Below, piece after piece: positions 46,389 through 57,856 of a DNA stretch of 64,000 bases (the stretch's first letter is position 1; each line of letters starts with the position of its first letter). Made by a program: the position numbers and the translations under genes. This stretch comes from Perilla frutescens (taxonomy: Eukaryota > Streptophyta > Magnoliopsida > Lamiales > Lamiaceae). A model generated the notes under the pieces. It did not search any database and was not told where the DNA came from. It saw nothing but the letters and a program-made list of their open reading frames with translations. The stretch covers positions 44,442,664-44,506,663 of the forward strand of contig BRKX01000006.1 of the NCBI GenBank assembly GCA_026008535.1, written 5' to 3'.

Positions 46389-49300
46389 TGTAATACCCCA
46401 GATTTTTGAATGAGGTTTAGAGAATTGTTAATCCTAGTTAATTAATTAAAGAAGGAATTTAATTAAGGTTAGCTATGATTGGATGTCAGTCACGACTTTT
46501 GGAGTCAGTTTTCGTAAAGATTGTCTTTTCGGAAAATATAATCTTAATTCTTTTATTGCCATTAATGGTCTCTTTAGAAAGGTTTTGACTCAAGGAGTAC
46601 ACTGGTATTTTCGGATTTCAAATTCGAGGTCAATTGAGTTCCCGGTGATGGAAAACGTATTTAAAAAGGGAAATGAATAGTAACTTTTGCGTGCGTTCGT
46701 GTTTTGAGAAATTTACGAAATCCTCCTCGTTTATTCAAGTTTAGTTCTGTCAGGCCTCTCTTATGAGAAATGACTCAAGGATTCCATTGGTGTTCACGGA
46801 TTGTCATTCTGAGGTCAATTGAACGCTCGGGAGCCGAATCTGTCAGTCTGAGTGAATAGTAAAAAGTAATTCCAAAAAGGGAATCTTTGCCCGTCTTTCT
46901 TCTGACGAACCCGTCTTCATCACGAATTAAGTTGTTTCACTAGTGTTCGAGCCAATGAGTCTCCCCGTATTTTTAGATTTCGTGTCTGAAGTCATTTGGA
47001 CCTCGACACCGAATAAAGCAGCTTTTAACCGAACCTGGGGTAGCTTTTGCAGTATTCCCGCACAGCAATGGCTTCCAAGGGAAGTCAAAGCTTTTCCTAT
47101 ATATAGGGGACCACCCCTTTAGCATTTCTGTCGAAGTAAAAAGCGTTCTTCGTGAGTGTTCTTCAAGACGACGAGCGGAGTGGCGTGGAAGGAATGCGGT
47201 GAGGGAATGTGCTAGGGGCGCCGTTGAAATCGTAGCAAGCGGCTCTGCCGCCATTGCAACTCGACGAGACGCCGAGCTAACCACATTCCTTCGACGCACC
47301 TGACCCCATCCATTCTTGTTCGTCGGTCTCAATTCCATTTCTTTTTCATCTTTAAATTCCACATTTACTTTCCGTTCTTTATGTTCTTCGCGTTCTTCAT
47401 TATTGCTCATCGAAAAATTACATTTCAATTTTTGTTGAAATTCTAAGTTAATGACGTGTACGTTATATTTCTCATTCTAATATCGTTATTGTTATTCTAA
47501 GAAAATTAGCCTCGTTATTCCGTTAAAATTCCGATCAAGCCACATTTAACGATTTTGTCGTTAATCTAATTTAAAGGAGGATTATCGTGTTTATGCCGTT
47601 GTAATGCCAAAATTCTTTTTAAGTTAAAAATATGTTGTTACATGTTAAAATCAAGTACGTTGTTTTTATAAAAATTCGAGTTAATTGTTCTTCGTGTTCA
47701 TCGTGTTCGTCGAAGAAATCAACGAACACAAAGAACAGTTGAAGAACACGTTGAATGAACCCAGAAGAAGAGAGAGAGAAAAGAGAAGGAGAGAGAGAGC
47801 CCCGCGGGGGGGTGGGTGCTGCCGCGCCACACCCCCCTCGGCCGCACCCCAGCCCGCTGGGGGCGGGGAGCCCGCCGGGGCTAGGCGGCCCCGCGGCGGC
47901 GGGTGGCCCGCCGGGGCAAGGTAGCCCCACGGCGCCCCCCCTCTTCTCCGTGTTGTTTCTGTTTCATTCGTCGTTCTTTTCGGCTATTCTCGTACCCCTT
48001 CTTCCTGATCTTTTCGAGTCTTTTAAATTATGCTACTTTCAAGCCATATTCAAGTTTAAATTATAGTAAGGTGTTCAAGTTAATATTCAATTTATTTCGA
48101 TAAGATATTCGAGTTATTTTTCGTCTAAAATTTAGAGATCGAGTCGAAAAGTTCCTTAAATAAAATAAACCATTCTCGATCCCTTATTAGGTCAAAGTCG
48201 TGCAATCCATGTTAAGTCCTAGCTAAGGAAATAATAGTTGAGTATTATTTAATATCATGTTATTAAAAATCTTCGAAGGAGACTGCTAAGTCGACGATTC
48301 GACTTTTGTAGGAGGAATCGAGCCTCGGAGAAATACTAAGGAAAACCACCAGCTCGTTGCCTCGTCTTCCGTTCCGTAATCAAGGTGGGTAAATCTATAC
48401 TCATCTAAAGTTTGAGCTAATGAGCTCTAGAAGCATGTTAGGGCAAATGAGATATCCAATAAAGTATTTTTGCTCAGCCTGATTGATCTCTGTACAAGGA
48501 AGGAAAAAATGAAGATATTATGTTCTCAAAGCATGTTTAGAAATGATAGAACTACTACTAAAGTATTGTTTATGCTTAGCATGAGATGTTAGAATTATCT
48601 TTAGCTCCGAATCATATTTGTTTACGATTCTTTTCCTGCAATTCAATGTTTATGTTTGTTTAGCTCGCAGAATTAAGAATTAAGGTTTGCCTTGTTAGGG
48701 TAGCATCAAACCCTTTGTAAGCCGAAATCATGAAGTATTAAAGGATTAGCATTAGACATTGTTCTAAGCTTGGTATTGCTAGCAAGGATAAGAAATGAAG
48801 GAACTTAGTTTTCACTTAAGTAGGATTTGAGCTCAGAACTATTAAGGGAGTCACTGCTGGGTTTTTCCCGCGCAAACTCGTTTGGATATTTGAGGGAACC
48901 CCTCTTCTATCCTATGGCATGCCTAAGGGTACAGTTGATGTCAGGTTTGAGCCAAGATGGGCCCAAAGGAAAAGAAAAGCTTTTACGGTTATGGAGAGAG
49001 CTTTAGCGTTTTGCTCTCCGTATACCGTCAGTTAATTGTTGGATATCTTGAAGTTTATTAAAGTGTTTTATCAAAATCCACTGAGTACATTAGTGCTCAT
49101 GCCCCCTCTTTTTCAAATGTTTTCAGGTTGAGATGCTGAGGATGTTGGTGGTTATGGATGTGGGTTGGCTGCCAAGACTGTTTTGCTATTATTTAATATT
49201 TCCTTGAAATCCCACTATGTGATCTGCTACTCTGATACACTCTTTCTAATTCTGTTGTTAAAGTCTTATTATGATTGTCAAGATTCTATGAATAATCTCC

Positions 49301-49605
49301 CAGACATAATTATTTGAGTATAAGATGCATACTAAGTTCTATTTCTTCTACCCGAATATGATCTCCTTTCGTCTAATCAATGGGTTTACATGTATTGTTA
49401 ACTATCGTCATCCAAGCTGATTGGTATCCGTCTATACGATTTATTCACCGTCTAAGTAAAAGTAAATATGAGTATCCCCGTCTAATTCCCAAAGGCAGAT
49501 TTCGACTGTCAAAACATCCTGTTAATCTTCCATTTTACCTCATTAACCCTTTAATGACACCCTGTCCCCATTCATAAACCCCTATCTCGGGATCGGGCTA
49601 TTACA
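46389..49605 (+). mobile_element. Solo long LTR (3.2 kb), Tekay/Del-like, inside Athila gag
   Basis: Ends TGTAATACCCCAG and ATCGGGCTATTACA, flanked by the perfect TSD CAATG (46384-46388 and 49606-49610). There is no internal gene, PBS or second LTR, so it is a solo LTR. It shares its last 1.4 kb with the reverse-oriented LTR at 13705. A TATA-like element (CCTATATATAGGGG) is at 47096-47109. The TGTAATACCCC start and large size fit Tekay/Del; the lineage is inferred. Confidence 0.85.
47799..47940. repeat. GC-rich palindrome cluster in the solo LTR
   Basis: Contains CCCCGCGGGG, GCCCGCTGGGGGC, GCCCGCCGGGGC (twice) and CCCCGCGGCGGCGGG. It lies about 1.4 kb into the LTR, roughly where the related LTR at 13705 carries the GCACGGGCCGTGC cluster (19133-19333). 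Confidence 0.9.
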
Positions 49606-51036
49606 CAATGTGTCTTGCAATGTTTGCCTTGGCGGTTGGTTCGGTTGGGCCGGGTATTGTTGCGGCCTCGGATAAGGTGGAGCTTAGCCAGCTCCAGCTT
49701 GTTGAGGTGGGGGCGGTTGTTGTGGGGGTTGAGGTGGTTGTTGAGGTTGCTTCCAAGAGAAATTCGGATGATTTCTCCACCCCGGATTGTATGTTTGAGA
49801 GTAGGGGTTGTATTGTCGGAGCGGTTGGAAGCCTTGGAGAGCATTCACTTGCTCTTGAAGAGCATGGAAATGAGCCTCTTCACTTGATTTCGGCTCAATC
49901 GCTTGTTGACACAAGTTGGCCCCATGGCCATACTCTCCACAAATCCCATAAGTCTCAACGGTCATCACTTGTTGGGGTGGTCTCTCGGAAGTTCTAAGCA
50001 TCTCTACTTGCCTTGTCAACTCGGCAAGTTGATTCGTCACATCATAACTAGGGTTGGCTTCATTGACAAAATCTCTCTTCCCCCTATCACTCTTTTGTTG
50101 AGAAGTTGTGGCCATGGTCTCATAGATGTTTGAGACCTCTTCGGCGGTGCGTCCTCCAATATCTCCTCCCGATGCATTGTCCATCATATATTGGAAATTT
50201 TGAGAGAGCCCGTTGTAGAAGAATTGGTTGAGCAACTCAGGTGCGAGATGGTGGTGAGAGCATTGTTGTTGGAGACCTCAAAATCGATCCCAAGCTTCAT
50301 GAAATGCTTCACCCAGAGATTGGGTGAAGATAACAATTTGAGCTCTCAAGTCTTGGGTCTTTTGATTGGAGTAGTATTTGGCCATGAACTTCTCATAGAC
50401 GGCATTCCAATTGGCTAATGAATTGGCCGGTAGTGATATGAACCACGTCTTGGCTCGATCCTTCAAGGTGTAAGGAAAACACCTCATCTTCAATTGATCT
50501 TCGTTCAAACCTTGTAGAGAAAAGGTTTGAACAACGGAGTAGAACTCCCGGATGAAGTTCAAAGCATCTTCGGTCGGCATCCCGTAGAATGAGGGAAGTT
50601 GGCTAAAATGGATGTTCTTCAACTCATAGTTCCTCGCAGCTTCACCAAGAACTATGCAAGAAGTCGACGCCCCAATCATGGGACGAGCAAAGTCTCTCAT
50701 ATTCCTAGCCGCATTGGCATTGTCGGGGTTGTTGAAATGATTAGCTTCCATCTCTCTTTTCCACTCGAACACGTCGAATCTCCTTGGTCGATGGATGCCG
50801 TCAAACACGGGGGCTAATCTCCGATTGAGGCTTCGCCTCCCTAACATACACAAACACAAACAAAACGGAGATCACATGTACCTTGCGGAAAGCAAGGTGA
50901 GACTAAACAATCAACACAAGAAAATCAAAACAAACACAACAACATAAACACGACACTTAAACAAGATCACTTTCACAAATACAAACAAATAACACAAAAG
51001 CAAATATAGCACTAAAAAGACAATTCTTAAAAGCCT

Positions 51037-51054
51037 TCCCCGGCAACGGCGCCA
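51037..51054 (-). other. Athila primer binding site (tRNA-Asp type)
   Basis: The minus strand reads TGGCGCCGTTGCCGGGGA, five bases after the 5' LTR. This is the typical Athila/Tat primer site. Confidence 0.92.
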
Positions 51055-51059
51055 AAATT

Positions 51060-52906
51060 TGTTTCGGGGTCCAAATTTATACTTATATTTCCGGTTTATG
51101 CTCACTAGACACTACTTAGGACCACACTCGTAATTGGACGGGGTCAATTGTAGAAGCAATAAGCTTAACCCGAGTCGATCTCTCAAGGAATACTTTATGT
51201 GAAAGAATTATCTAAAGACTACACATGCTTTTACGTAAACAACTAAAATAAAATCTAAACATTCTAACAAGGGGGGTTTAATGATGATTATGCTATGAAT
51301 TCGAAATGGACAATAAAGCGAGATAATTAAATGCAAAAACATAAATCAGATTAAGATTAGAGGAAACAAGTTGGATTAAGGTATTAGGGTGTAGATTCTC
51401 TCAATGGTTTTATCACTATGATTTATTCAAGTTGATAATGCTACTCTTCACAAATACGATAGACCCTTCCAATTAGTTTAACTTAAATTACTGTCACCGT
51501 CTATTTGTTAAACCTCTCTTAGCTATATCGTACAAGCAAGATTGACATATTAGGCTTAGGAACCCCATCCACCTAATGTCGAAGGAACCAATTTCCGGAT
51601 TTAGATTCACAATCAAGACTCCTCTAAATCCTATCAATGTTCAAGTAGTGATCAATTACCTAAACATGAAAAAGCACGATTCCAACAACAACAATCAACA
51701 AGAACAAGCATAGATCAAAACCACATCGATCCTCTACCCCCTGAAAAAGAATAGAATGTATAATGAAATAAGCCACATGCTCAAAAATATGCAAATACCA
51801 TAGAAGAAAGTCATCTCATAAATCAAATGCAAATAACTCAAACTTCTACAATATTAAGTATTCTTCAAGAGTTTTGGGACAAATCCCCACAAACATCTAA
51901 GAAATACAAAGAAAATACAAGATGAACCTCCTCCGAGCTTAGCTTCCGCGGATGGCTCGTCGTCGGGCCTTTCTCGTCTTCCCTTCTCCTAACTTGGCTT
52001 GATTTCTTTCTTCTTCCTTTTCTCCTCTTCCTCTTGTGAAGGTGATGATGGTGGAAATGGTGAAGGAAAATGGTGTAGAGATTAGTGTGTGTAGTGTGTG
52101 TGAAAAGAGAAAGAGAATGGAGAGAATGGTATGGGTGGTATGTGTGAGTGAAGTGATAGTGGAATGAGAGTGATAGATGAGAGAGAGGTGAATGAATGAT
52201 AGATGGTGATACCCCTCAAAATCCCCAATCTCTATTATTAGATATGAGAGAGGGAGAGAAACGTAGGGGGGAAGAGAGAGAGAAAAGTTGATGGGAGTTG
52301 ATGGTAAGAGATCAATTAATGAAGGGGATTTTGTGGAAGATTTGGTGCCAAAAAGTTTACTCTAGAAATTTAGGTAATAATAAGCTACAAATTTCAGAAA
52401 TTAAAAATGGCTCAAAAGAAGTCCTTGAACTGATGCAAATAGAATCAGTTGGGACTGAGTGGAAAGGAGTGGAGTTACAACACGAGGGAAAAACTGGACC
52501 GAGAGGAAAAGGGAGCAGCCCGCGCGCCAGCGGGCTACACGGCGCCACGAGGGCAGGCGCGACGGGGGCTTTGCGCGCGGCGGGGGCGCGAGGCTCTCGG
52601 CCTTTTCGTGCCCCGCCCGTGCTCCTTAGCCCGCCCGTGCGGGTGCTTTTTCCTCAATTCCTTTTTTAAAATCTTGATCTCCTATTTAAACAATCCAGCT
52701 CAATTACTCGATTTGCACTTGCCACCTAATTGTCGTAAAATACCTGCTTTTATGATTAAAAGCTCAAGCTTTTGCAATACTTGGCACAATCCACCATTAG
52801 AGCAATAAACACATAAAATCAACACAAAACAATATAAAATTAAACAAAATCAATACTAAACACAATAAAATAAATAAATTAAAATAACACAATTAGACAC
52901 TAAACA
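51060..52906 (-). repeat. 5' LTR of the Athila element (1.85 kb)
   Basis: Uninterrupted partner of 32544-34403 plus 38758-38774. The GC cluster at 52513-52645 differs from the one in the other LTR by substitutions and a deletion of roughly ten bases, more than the rest of the LTR differs. Confidence 0.92.
52513..52645. repeat. GC-rich palindrome cluster in the Athila 5' LTR
   Basis: Counterpart of 34003-34146, with GCGCGCGGCGGGGGCGCGAG and the tail TCGGCCTTTTCGTGCCCCGC. It is a rearranged version of the same module. Confidence 0.88.
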
Positions 52907-53407
52907 CTATCACCCAAAATATCGAGTTTATTGATCCTTTAAAAGAACCTCACTCATTGATAAATCAAAGCAATAAATAATGCACATATATGTTCGCCAA
53001 TAAATATGAGTTGAGAACCCGAACTTTGTGCATCTTTATTCTCTCACTTATAGGGTCAGAGTAGAGAAAGTATCCTATCGTGATCCTCCTCAATACACTA
53101 ACATGTGTACTAGAATAATCAGTCAGTCAAGATAAACTAACTATCAGATTATTCTACGGTGTACCGACGGTGTGCTCAAGACCATCTAAATCGTGAGCCT
53201 TTTAATACGATACAAGGATCTGATGATATGATCTTACCATGTGTTCTCCCACATCATATCATTTTCAATGTAAGTATATTGAAACATGCATAAACAATTA
53301 TATATAATAATTTAAATGCAAACAGTGACTGCAATAATATTCAATCTATATCATCATATCATCAGAAACGTATACAAAGACATGTCTTCCAGCATACAAA
53401 ACTAACA

Positions 53408-53809
53408 GCAAGAACAAAAAAAGAGGGAGAAATAAAACAAACGATAATTCTTTGAGGCCCATGAATTCTTGTTTGATTTGTGGGACATCTAATCTATATA
53501 TATTATATCAAATTAGAATAATAGGGATAATTTCGAAAATTTACATTTTATTGCATTTACTTAAAAAAAACAACCAATGCATCTATTCAAGAGATGGGAC
53601 ATGTGCATTTTCCGAAAAAATAATTATAATTATTCAAGGTATGCATCTGTAGAGAGAGTGGTGGGAGGCACTTGCATTTTCTGAAGAATATTAAAACAAT
53701 ATAAAAATTATTCAATCTATGCATAGAGGTTGGACGCATCTCTTGAGGAGTTGAGTCAATTTTGAAAATCTATAAAATCCACGCAAAAGGTGAAAGGAAC
53801 ATTCATGGA
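53408..53809. other. AT-rich intergenic DNA, no gene seen
   Basis: Contains duplicated blocks, with CATGTGCATTTTCCGAAAAA at 53600 resembling CACTTGCATTTTCTGAAGAA at 53670. No coding region or element end was identified. Confidence 0.45.
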
Positions 53810-54977
53810 TGATAAGTGTCAAATATTGTATATTTATTATCTACATATTCTGTATATTTGAGACTTATCGTGTTAATTTGTGTCAGTTACAACAATAATG
53901 TGGAGATGAGAGTGTGGAGAACATGAATGGAAGAAACCGTGCAAATATGGAAAGAAATAATGATGATATGATGGAAGAATAAAATATGCGATTTGCATAG
54001 CTGAATTATCGATCTGCACTTATTAAAATGGATGAAACGCTCATTGGTTTGGCTTATATAACTCCTGCCATATCATTCTAAGAGGGCATTCTGGATTCCT
54101 CATAGTAGTTTTTCTAATAAACTAGATTTCTCGTTCTTTTTCTAGTTGAATTATTGTTTAGATTTGCAAGAATATTTTGGAGAACTTGTTCGTAAGTTTA
54201 TTTCAATTCAATGTTTGTTTATGTTTGGTTTAATCTTAACATGAGTAGCTAAATTTATTCTCCGGAATGAGATTGTGATAATTAATGATATGCCCATATC
54301 GTGAGGTCAAATTAGTTTTCATATTATTTGCATTCTTTTACTCTGTTATGTTCTACGATAACAAGTTTAGTTCCTAATTAATTAATTGTATAGTGGCCAA
54401 TATACAGTTCGTTAATTAATATCTAAAGCAAATAGAATTGTAAGATCTGTAATTGTCGATTCAATTCTATGTGTGGTAAGCTGACTTTCTTTGTCAGTGG
54501 GCATACGGGGATGTTAAGGGCATACGGGTACGAATGCTTATAACATAACTGGGTTCCTCTAATTTCTAACTATATTAATTAACTAAATCTGTTAAGGGTT
54601 CTTGCGAGTTGTTAATTAATAAGAGTTTGGATAATAAGGGTTCTTTTGTTCAATGATTCGTAAGGAGGAATAAGGAATATGTTAGGGGTTCCGGTATTTT
54701 ATATCTGGTTTATAAGAAATGTGAATTAAAATCAATGCACCGATGAACGATATGATCATATCTCTTTTTATTTACAATCTCATCCGGGTTTTTATCATAC
54801 TAATTTATTTACTCTATTTTGTTTCATTAGTTAATTAAACTCTCTCAAAACCCCAAAAGTTACCTTTGAAAGAAGAATACATTGTTCCATGTGGATTCGA
54901 CCTTTATTTTCCAATACTACACCCTTACTAGGCATTTGGAAGAGCAGTTATTTTGAGCGTGTGACGACAGTGTATTA
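53810..54977 (+). mobile_element. Lone LTR (1.17 kb) of the TGATAAGT family
   Basis: Begins TGATAAGTGTCAAATATTG and ends GACGACAGTGTATTA, collinear with the LTRs at 56771 and 59287. Shared blocks include ATATGCCCATATCGTGA and TAAGGGTTCTTGCG(A/G)GTTG. No internal region adjoins. No clear TSD is visible, probably because an inverted partner fragment lies directly on its right. Confidence 0.85.
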
Positions 54978-55093
54978 AAGGGAACAACTGTCGTCACGCG
55001 CTCAAAATAAATGCTCTTCCAAATGCCTAGTAATGGTGTAGTAGGTGAAAAATACAGGTCGAATCCACAAGGAACGGTGTATTCTTCTTTCAA
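54867..55093. repeat. Large inverted repeat from two opposed LTR ends
   Basis: Arms of about 107 bp (54867-54973 and 54987-55093) are separated by 13 bases. The left arm is the end of the lone LTR; the right arm is an inverted fragment of the same LTR end (ACTGTCGTCACGCGCTCAAA). Single-stranded DNA or RNA here would fold into a long hairpin. Confidence 0.88.
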
Positions 55094-56770
55094 TGGAAGA
55101 AGAAAATATGGCCCTCAAATATTACAATCCACTTTCTCAAGAACAGTGCAATTTTTCAAGATAACTATAATTTTAATTTTGTGATTTATGGTAGAAATGA
55201 TGATGAGAAGCTTATTTGATTGCATATTATGACACTGGTTGTCTTCCTTGAATATTTCCTATTGTGCAAGCAATGCAAAGTAGTCTTGATGATTTGTTTG
55301 AAGCATAACCAGACCTATTGTTTGAGTTTCTTATATGTAGATGAGTCCGCAAGAAAAAAGCAGCCCGAATGAGTATATAAGAAATATGGATCTTTCATCA
55401 CATAGTCAGGTTTTACATATTTATTCATCTTGATAGTATTGTTATTGCTATAATTTTCATCCTGAATTTGATTTCCTTTTCTTTTTTTTTCTTGAATTTA
55501 TATTCATTCCACCTTGTAATTGGTTGTGGGAGATTCTCTGTTATATTATTCTTGGAATATTGGGGATTTTTTTAGAACAAATAAATATTGAAGAATTTCA
55601 TAAGTTAGGATTCTTGATATTTCCTTTTGGGATTCTTTCTCAGTATTTAATGCATATATTGTGTTTGAGTTAGGCTTATGTATTTTTTTGTAAAATTTTC
55701 GGGGTATCGAATGTTGACCTTTTTTGTAGGTAATTGAGTAGAAAAATGTTATAGATGACTTGTATTATGATTTTGTTACAATGATCAAATCTGAATTTCG
55801 AAAGGTTTGGATTTGTTAAGGAGATAAGCTATTTGGTGGAAATGATGCAACTTTGAGGTATAAATTAAACAAGATCATATTTTTGGTTTTAAATACCATT
55901 TAATATGTTCCCCATTTATATAAATTTAATTTAATTTGGAACAAATTATGATGCATTAGTTCTTTCTTTAATTTGTGAGTGTAGCAAATGACACTTTCAA
56001 CGTACATAACCTTAGCGAGACTAGATCAAGCAAGCATGTTCCGAGAGCTATATTTATTGATCTCAAATCTACTGTCATCAATGAAGTTAGGATCGGGAGC
56101 TAAATTACTAGATTGATAATTATCTTTGAACTTGAGAGGAGGAAAAACTATCTTTGCTTCTGCTATAAACCTTTTAAATGAGATTTTTCTATGCATTGTA
56201 TTAATAAGATTTGTCATACAGTAGTTGCAATTATTCAACAAAAGTTCAAGGTTGAGGCATTATTATGAAGTTACAATTGTAATGGTAACTATTTGAATTG
56301 GGCAAAAACAATTTATTCCCCGAGTACAAATGGAGATAATTTTCAGTTTTTCTCTTTTACACTTTGGGTTCCCCCTATATTTCTTGGATACAAGTGAGAT
56401 GAAATAAGGATGCTACACTCAACAATCTTAATATATCATTTTCCAATTGTTCCAATTGGGCATATTCAATTGTTATATATATGTAGGCCCGACTATGAAG
56501 ATGATCCACATGATCCACCGAACAGGGCCCAAGTTTTTTTATAGTTTAAAAGTATATTATATTTATAAACTAGTAAATAAAGATACAATTTCCGGCTGGT
56601 GGCTGCACGCGTTTCTTTCTTCTCAATTCCCAGAAATCGATTGATTCTTCTAGTTTCTACACTCATCCACGGCTCCTCACCTTCAAAGTTTTATTTTTCA
56701 TTATTTCTTATCTTTTTTTCATGAAAACATCACAAATCTACCTCTCTTTCACTCAATTAACATCTATGAA
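55094..56770. other. AT-rich intergenic DNA, no gene seen
   Basis: No frame with recognisable protein features. The short frames at 56026-56241 and 56447-56644 have no motif or supporting context. The left part may be decayed interior of the inverted LTR element. Confidence 0.45.
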
Positions 56771-57856
56771 TGATAAGTCTCAAATATTACACATTTATTA
56801 TCTGTATTTCTATTTATTTGAGACTTAAATCATTATCTTTTTAGTAATTGCAGGAATAATATGAAGATGTAAGGTGTGAAAAACATGAATGGAATAATGC
56901 TGCAAATATGGAAGGAAAATCATCAAGATATGGAATAATGATGAACTATCGATTTTGAGGAAGGAATCCGCGATCACAAATGCCAAATCACGATCTGATA
57001 CTTAATGATGGAGGAAACGTTATGCCTATATAAGTTGTGTCATATTATTCTGAAAGGGGCATCCCGTTCTGTACTGAGATAATTATATTTTTAGTTTAAT
57101 AGTTAGTTTATTGTATTTTAATAATCGCATGTATTGATATGAGTGAATAAGTTATTTTGCGGAATGAAATCACATTAGTTTCGATATGCCCATATCGTGA
57201 GATCAAATTGCTTTATACAAATTCACATGCTTGTACCTTTTTATGCTCCGAGATAGCAGGATTATGTTCTTGATTAATTAGTTGTGTAGTGCACAATATA
57301 CAATTGATTTGTTAAGGTCTAAAACCAAGTAGAACCGATAGATCTGTAATTGTCGAATTGATTTTATAAGTGGTAGAATTGACTTTCTTTGTCAATGGGC
57401 ATATGGGGATATTGTGGGCATACGGGTCCGTATGCCTATAATATAACTGGGTTTCTCTATTTCTTAAAGCTATTGATTAATTAAATCTATTAAGGGTTCT
57501 TGCGGGTTGTTAATTGATAAGAAGGTGAATAATAAGGGTTCTTTTATTCGATAACACTTAAGGAGAAATGAGGAATGCGTCAGCGGGTTCCGGTATTCCA
57601 TAACTGGTTTATTTGATTGTGTGGATATGATTTTTGCATCAATGATCGACGTGGGCATACCGTTATGACTTTGTGATTTCATCCGGATTATTTATTATTG
57701 ATTTATTTACTTCTTATTTTCAGTTTTAGATTAAACTCTCTCTCTCAAAACCCCCAAAGTTACAGCAGAAAGAAGAATTACACCGTTCCCTGAGGATTCG
57801 ACCTGTGCTTTCCACATACTACACCCATTTGGGCATTTGGAATAACAGATTTATTT
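56771..57856 (+). repeat. 5' LTR, 3' end deleted
   Basis: Matches the 3' LTR from its first base to TAACAGATTTATTT. The final 40 or so bases present in the 3' LTR (TTTTGAGCGCGTGACGACAG onward) are missing. Confidence 0.88.

Larger units (their letters stand above)
46015..50847 (-). pseudogene. gag: Athila gag, split by a solo LTR
   Basis: The start chosen is the ATG at 50847 (MLGRRSLNRR). The capsid region includes LPSFYGMPTEDALNFIREFY, MRCFPYTLKDRAKTWFISLP and VYEKFMAKYY. A stop follows WDRF at about 50275. The frame continues with LLNQFFYNGLSQNFQYMMDN and a zinc-knuckle-like YGICGEYGHGANLC, then a P/Q-rich tail ending at 49684. The 3.2-kb LTR (46389-49605) interrupts the next part. Beyond it, 46015-46386 carries a coiled coil (FESIEASVKRIETQVGQIAG) and an E/K-rich linker before protease. 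Confidence 0.88.
32544..52906 (-). mobile_element. Athila-type Ty3/gypsy retrotransposon with two nested insertions
   Basis: LTRs of 1.85 kb (TGTTTCGGGG to TAAACA) enclose, in minus orientation: a tRNA-Asp-type PBS, gag, protease, RT, RNase H, integrase, a further ORF in the env position, and a PPT. Subtracting the two insertions (34404-38757 and 46389-49605) leaves about 12.8 kb, usual for Athila. The PBS, the long LTRs, the DLGA protease motif and the extra 3' ORF together support the Athila lineage. Every coding region is interrupted. Confidence 0.92.
31629..53407 (-). mobile_element. LTR of an iMet-primed retroelement, split by a 20-kb Athila insertion
   Basis: Two pieces, 31629-32543 and 52907-53407, join into one LTR of about 1.4 kb, collinear with the solo copy at 20119-21552. 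It runs from TGTTGGGGTTTTTTC to AAAACTAACA. The break falls within CTAT-ACCCAAAATATCGA, and the 5-bp flanks of the insert (CTATT and CTATC) are a TSD with one change. Superfamily is unresolved because no coding region is attached. Confidence 0.85.

Noticed and set aside
57470..57682. Paired 70-residue frames at 57470-57682 and 59985-60197
   Set aside because: Both lie in the two LTRs of one element, so they are similar because the LTRs are copies, not because of selection on a protein.
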